A stretch of 64,000 bases of DNA from Flavobacterium sp. N1994. GTDB taxonomy: Bacteria; Bacteroidota; Bacteroidia; Flavobacteriales; Flavobacteriaceae. Location of the stretch: assembly GCF_025947145.1 (NCBI RefSeq), contig NZ_CP109999.1:1674001-1738000 (forward strand), written 5' to 3'. Of this stretch, positions 45,576 through 54,000 are shown in pieces (within the stretch, counting starts at the first letter, position 1; every line of letters starts with the position of its first letter). A program made the position numbers and the translations under genes. The notes below the pieces were generated by a model. It did no database searches and was not told where the DNA came from. It saw only the letters and a list, made by a program, of their open reading frames with translations.

Positions 45576-46730
45576 ATGTTAAGTAACACTATATTATTAA
45601 TTACTTCCATATTAGGATTTTTAAGTACTGCTTTAATCTTAATAAAAAATAAAAGCAATGGGAATTCATTGATTAATAAATACTTGATTATTATCACTGC
45701 CAATGTCGCTATACGCTTTTTATTTCATTGGATATCAGAATCCTACCCAGAAATGCATATTGGCAAATTAATAACCATAATAGATGTTAGCTTTGTGATG
45801 TTGATACCCTGTTATTATCTTTATTTTCAAAACATTATCTATGAAAAAAAGTTTGAATTATCTAATTTGATGCATTTTATATTTCCACTAGTATTAGGAA
45901 GTATTTTTATCTCAAATATCTTTAACTCTACTACAATAAAGGAGTTGTTTTTAAAGCTGTTTTTCGTTCTCGCTGTTATATTTTATATTTTCTATGCTAT
46001 AATTGGGTTCATAATGCTTTATAAACATGTGTGGCGTCGCACAACTCATATTAAGATTATTCAAAAGCAAAATGACCAAATCAAAAACTGGTGTTTGTTT
46101 TTGTATTGTTCGTTTGTTTTAATTTTTATCATACGATTAGTTAATATTATAATTGCACATAAAATTGGAAATGTAAGCAATGATAACCTTTGGATGCCCG
46201 CTTTAGTTTGGATAGCTATTTTTGTAAAAATAATCTTGAGTCCCGAAATATTATTTGGTTATGACATTTTAAACAAAACTATAAATAGTACTACCGAAAA
46301 AATGGTACTCAATAGCGTTTGGAACATTGAAGGTACTTCTTTACCCATTAGCAGCAATAAGGATAAAAAACTGGAAGAAAAAATGAAATCATTGTTAATG
46401 GTATATCTGCATCAAATTGAAGAACTTTCGTTTCATACCCATACGTTCCGAAATCCCGATTTAACTATTGACGATATTGCAGCCACGTTAAAAATTCCTA
46501 ACAGCCATATTCATTATATTATCAAATTTCATTGCAACGAAAGTTTTTCAGATTATAAAAAAATTGTGCGCATTAACGACGCTACCAAATTACTTGAAAA
46601 TGGCTATCTTATAAATCACACGGTAGAATCTCTTGCATTAAAAGTTGGATTTTCTTCCTATAATACTTTTATTATTGCTTTTAAAACCATTACAGGAGTG
46701 ACGACACAGGAGTATGTGAAGCGGTTTTAA
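45576..46730 (+). CDS. AraC-type regulator with membrane-embedded N-terminus
   Basis: A 384-residue protein. Residues 1-225 contain about seven hydrophobic segments (ILLITSILGFLSTALILI first; LVWIAIFVKIILSPEIL last). A short linker leads to a C-terminal AraC double helix-turn-helix (about 285-384: LTIDDIAATLKIPNSHIHYIIK and TVESLALKVGFSSYNTFIIAFKTITGVTTQEYVKRF). This 7TM-AraC layout is common in Bacteroidota and implies sensing at or through the membrane with DNA binding in the cytoplasm. Being divergent from the giant T9SS gene, it may regulate it, but this is untested inference. Confidence 0.85.
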   Translation: MLSNTILLITSILGFLSTALILIKNKSNGNSLINKYLIIITANVAIRFLFHWISESYPEMHIGKLITIIDVSFVMLIPCYYLYFQNIIYEKKFELSNLMHFIFPLVLGSIFISNIFNSTTIKELFLKLFFVLAVIFYIFYAIIGFIMLYKHVWRRTTHIKIIQKQNDQIKNWCLFLYCSFVLIFIIRLVNIIIAHKIGNVSNDNLWMPALVWIAIFVKIILSPEILFGYDILNKTINSTTEKMVLNSVWNIEGTSLPISSNKDKKLEEKMKSLLMVYLHQIEELSFHTHTFRNPDLTIDDIAATLKIPNSHIHYIIKFHCNESFSDYKKIVRINDATKLLENGYLINHTVESLALKVGFSSYNTFIIAFKTITGVTTQEYVKRF

Positions 46731-46928
46731 ATAGAGGGTTCGGATTGATCTCTTTGTTTAAAATTAATTTTTTATGTTTGCATTCATAGTTGGTTTCCTT
46801 TTTTTACATTAATAATTTTCATTACGTATAAAAGCAAAGCAAGATGTTTTTTTCAATCTTATTTTACTAGGGTTAACAATCATTAAGGGCTTTTTTCTTT
46901 ACAGAATAACACACCTCTAATTTACCCA

Positions 46929-47309
46929 TTGTCAATGCTAATAAATAATATATTTGTTATGCGTAAGCTTATGTTAGCTTTAGAAAAAAGTACTTCAGGA
47001 AAAAAGGAATATAGAAAATCAACGCGTAAATCTTTTAGTTCAAACAGAGTGTTGGAGCATCCTGCAAGAGTGTTGAACCATCCTGCAAGAGTGTTGAAGC
47101 ATCCTGCAAGAGTGTTGGAGCGTCCTGCAAGAGTGTTGAACCATCCTGCAAGAGTGTTGAACCATCCTGCAAGAGTGTTGAACCATCCTGCAAGAGTGTT
47201 GGAGCGTCCTGCAAGAGTGTTGGAGCATCCTGCAAGAGTGTTGAACCATCCTGCAAGAGTGTTGGAGCATTCACGAAGAGTGTTGAAGTATTCACGAGGA
47301 GTGTTTTAA
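46929..47309 (+). CDS. Possible small basic repeat protein (HPARVLN heptads)
   Basis: An open frame of 126 codons begins ATG 46929 (another ATG at 46959 gives MRKLMLALEKSTSGKKEYRK). After about 40 non-repeated residues, twelve heptads of the type HPARVLN/E follow, all encoded by the 21-bp array. The product would be very basic. Because the array has no stop in most frames (minus frames read LLQDGST and MVQHSCR), openness is not evidence of translation. It may be a real small protein, a spurious frame, or a leader; I lean to spurious or non-conserved. Confidence 0.3.
   Translation: MSMLINNIFVMRKLMLALEKSTSGKKEYRKSTRKSFSSNRVLEHPARVLNHPARVLKHPARVLERPARVLNHPARVLNHPARVLNHPARVLERPARVLEHPARVLNHPARVLEHSRRVLKYSRGVF
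47048..47307. repeat. 21-bp tandem repeat array, 12 units plus partial
   Basis: Twelve in-phase 21-bp units beginning AGTGTTG, followed by (G/A)A(G/C)C(A/G)TCCTGCAAG, run from 47048 to 47299, then a partial AGTGTTTT. Differences cluster in bases 8-12; the last two units have diverged (ATTCACGAAG/AGG). There are no spacers. It lies between the AraC-type regulator and the tRNA-Arg terminator. The period is identical to that of the array at 4280-4594. Confidence 0.95.
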
Positions 47310-47494
47310 GAAATCCCAAAGAAAATCTTGACTCATAAAAAAGCCGAACGCAGAACAGCAGTTTGTAACTACTGCTACGTCTGTGCTTTCTTGGAAAATC
47401 CTGCGGATTTTCAAAAGGTATTTTGTATTTGGGATAAGTAGTGATAAATTTACGCAGCAGTCATAAGCTGCGACACGGTATATGAGGAAAATGA
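47310..47494. other. Non-coding stretch with three stem-loops
   Basis: Three short inverted repeats: AGCAGT/ACTGCT at 47357-47376 (8-nt loop), GAAAATCC/GGATTTTC at 47394-47412 (3-nt loop), and CGCAGC/GCTGCG at 47453-47472 (8-nt loop). They are more GC-rich than the surroundings. No gene recognised. The layout resembles a dispersed intergenic repeat or structured RNA. Confidence 0.55.
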
Positions 47495-47528
47495 AAAATC
47501 CCGTATAACCAAAGTTTTACGGGATTTT
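47495..47528 (-). terminator. Terminator after tRNA-Arg / end of dcw transcript
   Basis: An 11-bp perfect stem (AAAATCCCGTA / TACGGGATTTT) with a 12-nt loop; the minus-strand product runs into TTTTTCATTTT. Lies 24 nt beyond the tRNA 3' end. Confidence 0.85.
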
Positions 47529-47551
47529 GTTGTAAACCAAATGCGATGTTG

Positions 47552-47625
47552 TGACCCCGGCAGGGTTCGAACCTGCAACCATCAGAGCCGAAATCTGATA
47601 TTCTATCCAGTTGAACTACGGAGCC
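47552..47625 (-). tRNA. tRNA-Arg (anticodon UCG)
   Basis: A 74-nt cloverleaf on the minus strand: acceptor GGCTCCG pairing with CGGGGTC (two G-T pairs), D-arm GTTCAACTGGATAGAAT, anticodon stem TCAGA/TCTGA around loop TTTCGGC (anticodon TCG, codon CGA), and T-arm GCAGG-TTCGAAC-CCTGC. The CCA end is not encoded (ACA follows instead). It begins 10 nt after the yqeY stop, so it may be cut from the same transcript. Confidence 0.95.
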
Positions 47626-47635
47626 ATTATTAGTA

Positions 47636-48085
47636 TTATACTAAAAGTTTCTTAACAATAGAAGATATAGTTTTCCCTTCTGCTGAACCGCCTATTTGAG
47701 CTGAAGCTAGTCCCATAACTTTTCCCATAGAAGCTATTCCAGACGCGCCAGTTTCTGCAATGATTTTAGCAACGATTGCTTCTACTTCATCCTCTGATAA
47801 TTGAGCTGGAAGGAATTTTTCGATGACAGCGATTTGTGCTAATTCTGGTTCTGCTAAGTCTGGACGGTTTTGTGTAGTGAAGATAGTCGCGCTGTCTTTA
47901 CGCATCTTTACTAATTTCTGCAATATTTTGATCTCGTCGGCTTCTGTAATTTCTTCTTTTGAGCCTGTTGCAGTTTGCGCTAATAAAATTTCTGATTTGA
48001 TGGCACGAAGGGCTTCTAAAGCTATGGTATCTTTTGTACGCATAGCATTTTTCATTTCGTCCATTATTTGGGTAGCTAAACTCAT
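47636..48085 (-). CDS. yqeY: GatB/YqeY domain protein
   Basis: A 149-residue helical protein of the YqeY family: MSLATQIMDEMKNAMRTKDTIALEALRAIKSEIL, the central LVKMRKDSATIF block, FLPAQLSEDEVEAIVAKI and GKVMGLASAQIGGSAEGKTISSIVKKLL. The fold matches the tRNA-binding tail of GatB, and a role with tRNA or aminoacylation is suspected but unproven. In flavobacteria this gene usually follows ftsZ, as here. Confidence 0.93.
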   Translation of the reverse strand: MSLATQIMDEMKNAMRTKDTIALEALRAIKSEILLAQTATGSKEEITEADEIKILQKLVKMRKDSATIFTTQNRPDLAEPELAQIAVIEKFLPAQLSEDEVEAIVAKIIAETGASGIASMGKVMGLASAQIGGSAEGKTISSIVKKLLV

Positions 48086-48143
48086 AGTTTAAATGTTTAA
48101 TTTGTTAGATTGTATTCAAATGGTTTGCTTTTTAGCCCCGATG

Positions 48144-48183
48144 ATTTGAAATTAAAAGGAGGACAGCCAGTGGCTGTCAGGTA
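48144..48183. repeat. REP-like hairpin element, copy 1
   Basis: ATTTGAAATTAAAAGGAG followed by a perfect 7-bp hairpin GACAGCC-AGT-GGCTGTC (48162-48178), then AGGTA. The GGAG directly 5' of the hairpin resembles the conserved tetranucleotide of REP elements used by RAYT transposases. It shares the 5' 20 bp and the 3' AGGTA exactly with copy 2. Confidence 0.7.
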
Positions 48184-48251
48184 TTTTTACATTATCAAAA
48201 AACCTCATTAAATCCTAATAAAACAACAACTTAAAAAGCCATGCGAAGTTA

Positions 48252-48290
48252 AAAAAAATAACCCGAAAATCTCAAAGAAATTTCCGGGTT
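48252..48290 (-). terminator. Second terminator downstream of ftsZ
   Basis: An 11-bp stem AACCCGAAAAT / ATTTCCGGGTT whose single mismatch becomes a U-G pair in the minus-strand transcript, followed by eight U residues. It follows the copy of the ftsZ 3' end, as the first terminator follows the real ftsZ. Confidence 0.85.
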
Positions 48291-48313
48291 ACAAATTTTG
48301 GGGTTTCCTGTAG

Positions 48314-48350
48314 ATTAATCTACATTATCGTGCAAGAAAGAATTGTTAGA
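48314..48350 (-). repeat. Exact 37-bp duplicate of the ftsZ 3' end
   Basis: Identical over 37 bp to 48469-48505, which encodes the last residues of FtsZ (SNNSFLHDNVD) plus stop. Here there is no upstream reading frame, so it is non-coding. Its outer end also forms a perfect 16-bp palindrome (48309-48324). Confidence 0.95.
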
Positions 48351-48352
48351 AC

Positions 48353-48392
48353 ATTTGAAATTAAAAGGAGGAAGCCCGGTGGGCTTTAGGTA
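48353..48392. repeat. REP-like hairpin element, copy 2
   Basis: The same 5' 20 bp (ATTTGAAATTAAAAGGAGGA) and 3' AGGTA as copy 1, but the hairpin is GAAGCCC-GGT-GGGCTTT (48371-48387). Four stem positions differ and each is compensated on the other arm (one as a G-U pair), so the hairpin is maintained. Confidence 0.7.
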
Positions 48393-48413
48393 GATGAGTT
48401 TTAACTCATTTCT

Positions 48414-48443
48414 ATAAAAAACCCGCTTCTTCCGAAACGGGTT
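48414..48443 (-). terminator. First terminator after ftsZ
   Basis: A 10-bp stem AACCCGCTTC / GAAACGGGTT (one G-U pair in the minus transcript) with a GGAA tetraloop, followed by a U-tract. Starts 27 nt past the ftsZ stop. Confidence 0.88.
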
Positions 48444-48469
48444 AAAGATTATAATGGATAGCTATAGAA

Positions 48470-50461
48470 TTAATCTACATTATCGTGCAAGAAAGAATTG
48501 TTAGATCGCAACTGAGTATCATCATTACTATCGGTTCCTACTGACATTCTTGAGTTGGTATTCCCTTGTGTGTTAGTTGACAAATCCACGCCATTGCGTT
48601 TGTAAGCTGGTTCTTTTTCTAGTTCCTCAATTTTAGAAGGATTGTTATGGAACTTGTAATTGAACTCTTTTAATTTTCTTCTTCTATCGTCAGCTCTGTG
48701 TTTCAAAGTCTCCTCAATCGTCATTTCCACTGGTGAAATATCTTCAAAATGATTTACTGTTGAAATTGGTTTTTCGACATCCAATTGTTTCATCGTGATG
48801 TTCAACTCTTCTGCAATTGGCTCTTCCACTACAACAGCTGCTGCAGGTTTTGAGTTTAACAAGTCATTTTCTAACTCCATGTACTCTTCCAAAGAATATT
48901 TGATTATACCTTCCTCATTCAACTCGGTCACTGGAACAAATTGCACTGGTTGGTTTACTTCGATATTATTTGGCGAATCAGACAAATCAAAAACGATTCT
49001 ACTTTCTTCTACAGCTTCTATTTTTTCAACAGTTTCTACTTTCTCAAAGGTTGGCATAGCCGGAATATCAAAAGTAAAAGTAATTTGCTCTTCTTCTTTT
49101 TCGATAGCTTGAGATTCCACCACTTTCATCTCACGAACTTCTGGAGTTGTTACATTGAAGTCGATATCATTTATTGGCGATACGATTTCAAAGGTTACGT
49201 CTAAGTTTCTAATGAAATGATTCATAGCAATCAATTCGTTTTCGTCTATAGAAGCAACAACAGCAGGTGCTTCAAAAACAACTGGAGCTTCTACTTCCAA
49301 CTCGTCTTCGATTAATTCAAAAACGATTTTTTCTTCTTTAGCTTCAGTAACAGGAGTATCAATAATGGTTTGGAAAACATCAACTGACTTTTGTGTTAAA
49401 TCACGCTCTAATTTATGCTCACCATCTAAGGAATGAATTATTTTCTTAGCTTCTGTATTTACAATTCCATTTTGTTGTTCTACATTAAAACCTGTAGCAA
49501 TGATAGTAACTGCGATAGCTTCGCCCAATGTTTCATCTTCACCAACACCCATTATAATATTAGCACCATGTCCGGCTTCTGATTGAATATGGTCATTGAT
49601 TTCTCCAATTTCGTCAATAGTAATTTCGCTAGAACCTGAAACGATAAGCAACAATACGTTTTTGGCACCTGAAATTTTATTATCATCTAACAAAGGAGAA
49701 TCTAAAGCAGAAATAATAGCGTCTTTGGCGCGATTATCTCCAGTTGCTGTAGAAGAACCCATAATAGCTGAACCACTATTTGACAAAACAGTTTTGGCGT
49801 CTTTTAAATCAATATTTTGTGTATAATGGTGTGTAATTACTTCTGCAATTCCACGGGATGCTGTTGCCAACACTTCGTCAGCTTTTGAAAATCCAGCTTT
49901 AAAACCTAAATTTCCGTATACTTCTCTTAATTTATTATTATTGATAACAATCAAAGAATCTACTTGTTTTCTTAACTTTTCTACACCTAACAAAGCTTGT
50001 TCATAACGCACTTTCCCTTCAAATTGAAATGGTTTTGTTACAATTCCAACCGTAAGTATCCCTCTCTCTTTAGCCAATTGAGCGATTACAGGCGCAGCAC
50101 CTGTTCCTGTTCCTCCACCCATTCCTGCCGTAATGAAAACCATTTTGGTATTGGTATCCAACATTTTTTCAATATCACCAATACTTTCAATAGCTGATTG
50201 TTGACCTACATCAGGGTTTGCTCCAGCACCAAGTCCTTCAGTTAAGGAAACTCCTAATTGAATTTTATTTGGCACAGGGCTATTTTGAAGTGCTTGAGAG
50301 TCGGTGTTACAAACAATGAAATCTACGCCTTTGATTCCTTGTTTGAACATGTGATTGATAGCGTTACTTCCTCCGCCACCAACTCCGATTACTTTAATCA
50401 CATTTGATTGATTTTTTGGTAAATCAAATGAGATGTTTCCAAATTCTGAGTTGCTTATCAT
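48470..50461 (-). CDS. ftsZ: Cell division GTPase FtsZ
   Basis: A 663-residue tubulin homologue that forms the division ring. The GTPase domain (about 15-330) has the tubulin signature GGGTGTGAAPVIA, KVIGVGGGGSNAINHM and the T7-loop region NIDLKDAKTVLSNSG. The C-terminal ~330 residues are an acidic, probably disordered linker rich in Glu, Val and Pro, much longer than in E. coli (383 residues total) but usual for this phylum. It ends with SNNSFLHDNVD, the likely binding peptide for FtsA and others. The 3' 37 bp are duplicated downstream. Confidence 0.97.
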   Translation of the reverse strand: MISNSEFGNISFDLPKNQSNVIKVIGVGGGGSNAINHMFKQGIKGVDFIVCNTDSQALQNSPVPNKIQLGVSLTEGLGAGANPDVGQQSAIESIGDIEKMLDTNTKMVFITAGMGGGTGTGAAPVIAQLAKERGILTVGIVTKPFQFEGKVRYEQALLGVEKLRKQVDSLIVINNNKLREVYGNLGFKAGFSKADEVLATASRGIAEVITHHYTQNIDLKDAKTVLSNSGSAIMGSSTATGDNRAKDAIISALDSPLLDDNKISGAKNVLLLIVSGSSEITIDEIGEINDHIQSEAGHGANIIMGVGEDETLGEAIAVTIIATGFNVEQQNGIVNTEAKKIIHSLDGEHKLERDLTQKSVDVFQTIIDTPVTEAKEEKIVFELIEDELEVEAPVVFEAPAVVASIDENELIAMNHFIRNLDVTFEIVSPINDIDFNVTTPEVREMKVVESQAIEKEEEQITFTFDIPAMPTFEKVETVEKIEAVEESRIVFDLSDSPNNIEVNQPVQFVPVTELNEEGIIKYSLEEYMELENDLLNSKPAAAVVVEEPIAEELNITMKQLDVEKPISTVNHFEDISPVEMTIEETLKHRADDRRRKLKEFNYKFHNNPSKIEELEKEPAYKRNGVDLSTNTQGNTNSRMSVGTDSNDDTQLRSNNSFLHDNVD

Positions 50462-50539
50462 ACTGCTTGGGTTTGTTAGGTATTATATATTCTAAATTTT
50501 ATTTTGTCTATCTTACTGTTTTATTCTTCCCGCTTCCAA

Positions 50540-51934
50540 CTATTCCGCGTTATCTAAAAAATCTTTAATCTTTTCGACGTAACGGTCAAAAAAGGATCTT
50601 TTTATTTTATGTTCTGTAGTTTCCGTTTCAAGATTGATTTCTTCCTCAATAACATTAGAAACTTCTTCTATTTTTTCTTCTACAACTGGCGTTGGAGCTA
50701 CTTGTTGAAAAACTACTTGTTTTGGAGCTTCCACAGCCACTTCTTTTAATTCAATTTTGTAGGCACTGTTTGAATTGTTTTCGATACTATTCATTACCAA
50801 TCCTACTGCTGTTGCAAATAATGGACTTGAAATTTCTTCGCTTGAATTCCCAGCCAAATGTTCGTTTGGATAGCCAATTCTTGTGTCCATTCCAGTAATG
50901 TATTCTACTAATTGTTTGATGTGTTTCAATTGTGAACCACCACCTGTTAATACAATACCAGCAATTAGCTTTTTTCTTGGATCTTCATGCCCGTATGCTT
51001 TGATTTCGGTAAAAACTTGCTCAATAATTTCTACCACTCTCGCGTGGATAATTTTTGATAAATTCTTTAACGATATTTCTTTTGGATCTCTTCCTCTTAA
51101 TCCTGGAATCGATACAATTTCATTGTCTTTATTTTCACCTGGCCACGCTGAACCAAATTTGGTTTTCAATAACTCGGCTTGTTTTTCAATAATTGAGCAG
51201 CCTTCTTTGATGTCATCGGTAATCACGTTTCCGCCAAATGGCACTACTGCTGTATGACGGATGATACCATCTTTGAAAATGGCTAAATCGGTCGTTCCTC
51301 CACCTATGTCTATTAAAGCAACACCGGCTTCTTTTTCTTCTTGGCTTAACACTGCATCTGCTGACGCTAAAGGTTCTAGAGTCAATCCTGATAATTCAAT
51401 GCCTGAACTTTGAATACATCTTCCTACGTTTCTGATAGAGGATGCTTGACCAACTACTACGTGAAAGCTTGCTTCCAATCTTCCACCATACATTCCAATT
51501 GGTTCTTTAATTTCAGATTGCCCGTCGATTTTAAATTCTTGTGGCAATACATGGATAATTTCTTCCCCAGGCAGCATTGCTAATTTGTTTACCTGATCAA
51601 TCAACAATTGAATATCACGTCCGCTGATTACTTCTTCAGGATTAGTTCTGATTACATAATCCGTATGTTGAATGCTACGGATGTGTTGTCCAGCAATACC
51701 GACCACCACATCGTTAATTTTATATCCTGAATTGGCTTCGGCTTCAAGAACTGCTTGTTGAATAGATTGAATCGTTTGGGTAATATTATTTACCACACCA
51801 CGAGCCACGCCAAGACTTTTGGATTTTCCAACACCCAAAATCTCTAACTTGCCATACTCATTCTTCTTGCCAATCATGGCAACAATCTTGGTTGTCCCGA
51901 TATCTAATCCTACTGCAATATTCTCTTTTTCCAT
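50540..51934 (-). CDS. ftsA: Cell division actin-like protein FtsA
   Basis: A 464-residue actin-fold protein tethering FtsZ to the membrane. N-terminal phosphate loop AVGLDIGTTKIVAMIG, SHS2/1C domain (VVVGIAGQHIRSIQ), ALIDIGGGTTDLAIF (phosphate 2) and GIVLTGGGSQL (adenosine). After a Glu/Val-rich linker it ends in a membrane-targeting amphipathic helix (IKRSFFDRYVEKIKDFLDNAE). Lies 78 nt before ftsZ. Confidence 0.96.
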   Translation of the reverse strand: MEKENIAVGLDIGTTKIVAMIGKKNEYGKLEILGVGKSKSLGVARGVVNNITQTIQSIQQAVLEAEANSGYKINDVVVGIAGQHIRSIQHTDYVIRTNPEEVISGRDIQLLIDQVNKLAMLPGEEIIHVLPQEFKIDGQSEIKEPIGMYGGRLEASFHVVVGQASSIRNVGRCIQSSGIELSGLTLEPLASADAVLSQEEKEAGVALIDIGGGTTDLAIFKDGIIRHTAVVPFGGNVITDDIKEGCSIIEKQAELLKTKFGSAWPGENKDNEIVSIPGLRGRDPKEISLKNLSKIIHARVVEIIEQVFTEIKAYGHEDPRKKLIAGIVLTGGGSQLKHIKQLVEYITGMDTRIGYPNEHLAGNSSEEISSPLFATAVGLVMNSIENNSNSAYKIELKEVAVEAPKQVVFQQVAPTPVVEEKIEEVSNVIEEEINLETETTEHKIKRSFFDRYVEKIKDFLDNAE

Positions 51935-51940
51935 AACCTT

Positions 51941-52663
51941 CTATTTAATGCAAACTACTTGTTTGGTAAACTTCAAATTAATTCTCTTGTATTTATTCAA
52001 AGTGCTATCTAAAACTGCCTTCTGAAAAAAGGCTTTATAGTTTTTAAATTTCTTCTCGATGTTAATAGTTCTTCCGAAATCGATTTGATAATCGTAATTT
52101 CTGTTCTCCATAACCAAGCTACCGTTAGGCAAAACCTGTACACCTATGATGTTTTTTTTCAAAAACTCATCTTGGGTAATCATCTTTAAAACTTCAGATA
52201 ATTTTTCCTTTTTAACTACATTAATTTCCCCCGAAACTAGTGGAACTCTAGCTGTATAATTATCTGATAACGGCATCTTATTTCCTTCACAATCAATATA
52301 GAAAGAACCCGTTTCGTCAAACACTCTTCCAACTGGTGTTTTTTGTTTTACCACCGCTTTTAGAACCCCATCAACACTGACAAACACATCCGCTTTTTGG
52401 ATCATTTCTTGTTTGTTGATAGAGGACTCCAATTTCTTCAAATCTAAATCAACTTTGTTTAATGTTTTTAGGTCTTGATTTTTTTCTATTAACAATTTAT
52501 TAACCATTTCTGGCTTTAAAAAAAGTGTGTTTTCGCCAATAAAAATCACTTCTGTTTTCTTGATTTTTCTTCTCTCATTTCGATACGAAGTGAACGAAAA
52601 CAAGAAGATTACCATGGCAATCATGAGCAATAATCTGATATTTATCCAAGTGAAATATTTCAT
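51941..52663 (-). CDS. ftsQ: Cell division protein FtsQ/DivIB
   Basis: A 240-residue bitopic protein: one N-terminal helix (INIRLLLMIAMVIFLFSFTS) then a periplasmic POTRA-like domain (VIFIGENTLFLKPEMVNKLLIEK; DLDLKKLESSINKQEMIQKADVFVSVDGVLKAVVKQKTPVGRVF region) and a beta domain. It links early and late divisome parts. ATG overlaps the murC TGA by 4 nt. Sequence is weakly conserved; identity leans on topology and position. Confidence 0.9.
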   Translation of the reverse strand: MKYFTWINIRLLLMIAMVIFLFSFTSYRNERRKIKKTEVIFIGENTLFLKPEMVNKLLIEKNQDLKTLNKVDLDLKKLESSINKQEMIQKADVFVSVDGVLKAVVKQKTPVGRVFDETGSFYIDCEGNKMPLSDNYTARVPLVSGEINVVKKEKLSEVLKMITQDEFLKKNIIGVQVLPNGSLVMENRNYDYQIDFGRTINIEKKFKNYKAFFQKAVLDSTLNKYKRINLKFTKQVVCIK

Positions 52664-54000
52664 AATAACGCTTGTTTAATTTTTGGAACTAATTCCCCTA
52701 TATCTCCAGCACCAATGGTCACAATTATTTTAGCCTCACTTTTTAAAATTGACGGTATTAATTCGTCTTTTGAAATCAATTTTTTATGTTGATTTTCCAT
52801 TTTAGAAAGCAACCAACTTGATGTAATTCCTTCCATAGGTAATTCTCTTGCCGGATAAATATCCAACATCAAAATCTCATCAAATTGAGATAAACTTTTG
52901 GCAAAATCATCGGCAAAATCTTTGGTTCTGCTAAACAAATGCGGTTGAAAAATAGCCAGCACTTTTTCGTTTGGATACAATTCACGAACCGCTTGATGTA
53001 CGGCATTAATTTCTGTTGGATGATGCGCATAATCATCGATGTAAACTAACTTATCTGATTTGATCTGATACGAAAATCTACGTTGAATTCCTTTAAATGA
53101 AGCCAAGGCTCTAGCAATGGACTCGGTTGGGGTACCATAAGTTTTAGCCATTGCTAAAGCCATCAAGGCATTCATTAAATTGTGTCTTCCAGGCAAACCA
53201 AATTGTAGATTTTGGATTGTTTCAGATGGCGTTTGTACATCAAAAACATAAAACCCGTTATCAATTCGGATGTTGAAAGCCTTATAAGTTGCTTCCTCAT
53301 TGATTCCTGTAGTTAAGCCTTCTAAAGGCAATCCTTTTGGAACAAACAAATTATTTTTATCTTCAACTTTATTGGCAAATTCTCGGAACGAATCTTCAAT
53401 CGCCGCTTTATCGCCATAAATATCTAAATGATCCGCATCCATGGAAGTTACGCAGGCAATATTGGGATGTAAATGCAAGAAGGAACGATCGAATTCGTCA
53501 GCTTCAACAACAGTGACAGTCTTTCCGTTTCCAATTAAATTCGAATGATAATTTTCAACGATTCCTCCCAGAAAAGCGGTAACATCGGCGCCACTTTCGT
53601 AAAGAATATGACCAAGAATACTTGACGTTGTTGTTTTTCCGTGAGTCCCTGCTACAGCGAAACAAAATGTGTCTTTGGTAATAATACCCAATACTTCCGC
53701 TCGCTTTTTCACTACATAATCTCTTTCTAGAAAATAATTCCATTCCGAATGCGAAACTGGAACAGCAGGAGTAATTATGACTAAAGTATTTTCTACATAA
53801 TAATCGGTTGGAATTAAACTGATATTGTCTTCAAAATGAATAGACATTCCGCCAGCAATCAATTCATCCGTCAACATGGTTGGTGTTTTGTCGTAACCTG
53901 AAACATTTTTACCAATGTTCTGGAAATAGCGAGCCAAAGCACTCATTCCGATGCCTCCGATACCAATGAAATAGACGTTATGTATTTGGTTTAAATTCAC
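52660..54000 (-). CDS. murC: UDP-N-acetylmuramate--L-alanine ligase
   Basis: A 446-residue Mur ligase adding L-Ala to UDP-MurNAc. Rossmann-type start [21 protein letters not shown] loop [24 protein letters not shown] and [13 protein letters not shown]. The start codon is GTG (53998-54000), sharing a GTGA overlap with the murG stop. Confidence 0.97.
   Translation of the reverse strand: MNLNQIHNVYFIGIGGIGMSALARYFQNIGKNVSGYDKTPTMLTDELIAGGMSIHFEDNISLIPTDYYVENTLVIITPAVPVSHSEWNYFLERDYVVKKRAEVLGIITKDTFCFAVAGTHGKTTTSSILGHILYESGADVTAFLGGIVENYHSNLIGNGKTVTVVEADEFDRSFLHLHPNIACVTSMDADHLDIYGDKAAIEDSFREFANKVEDKNNLFVPKGLPLEGLTTGINEEATYKAFNIRIDNGFYVFDVQTPSETIQNLQFGLPGRHNLMNALMALAMAKTYGTPTESIARALASFKGIQRRFSYQIKSDKLVYIDDYAHHPTEINAVHQAVRELYPNEKVLAIFQPHLFSRTKDFADDFAKSLSQFDEILMLDIYPARELPMEGITSSWLLSKMENQHKKLISKDELIPSILKSEAKIIVTIGAGDIGELVPKIKQALL

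Noticed and set aside
47048..47307. CRISPR array or variable-number coding repeat of a known protein
   Set aside because: No spacers; the open frames exist on both strands because the unit lacks stop codons, so coding is not supported on its own.
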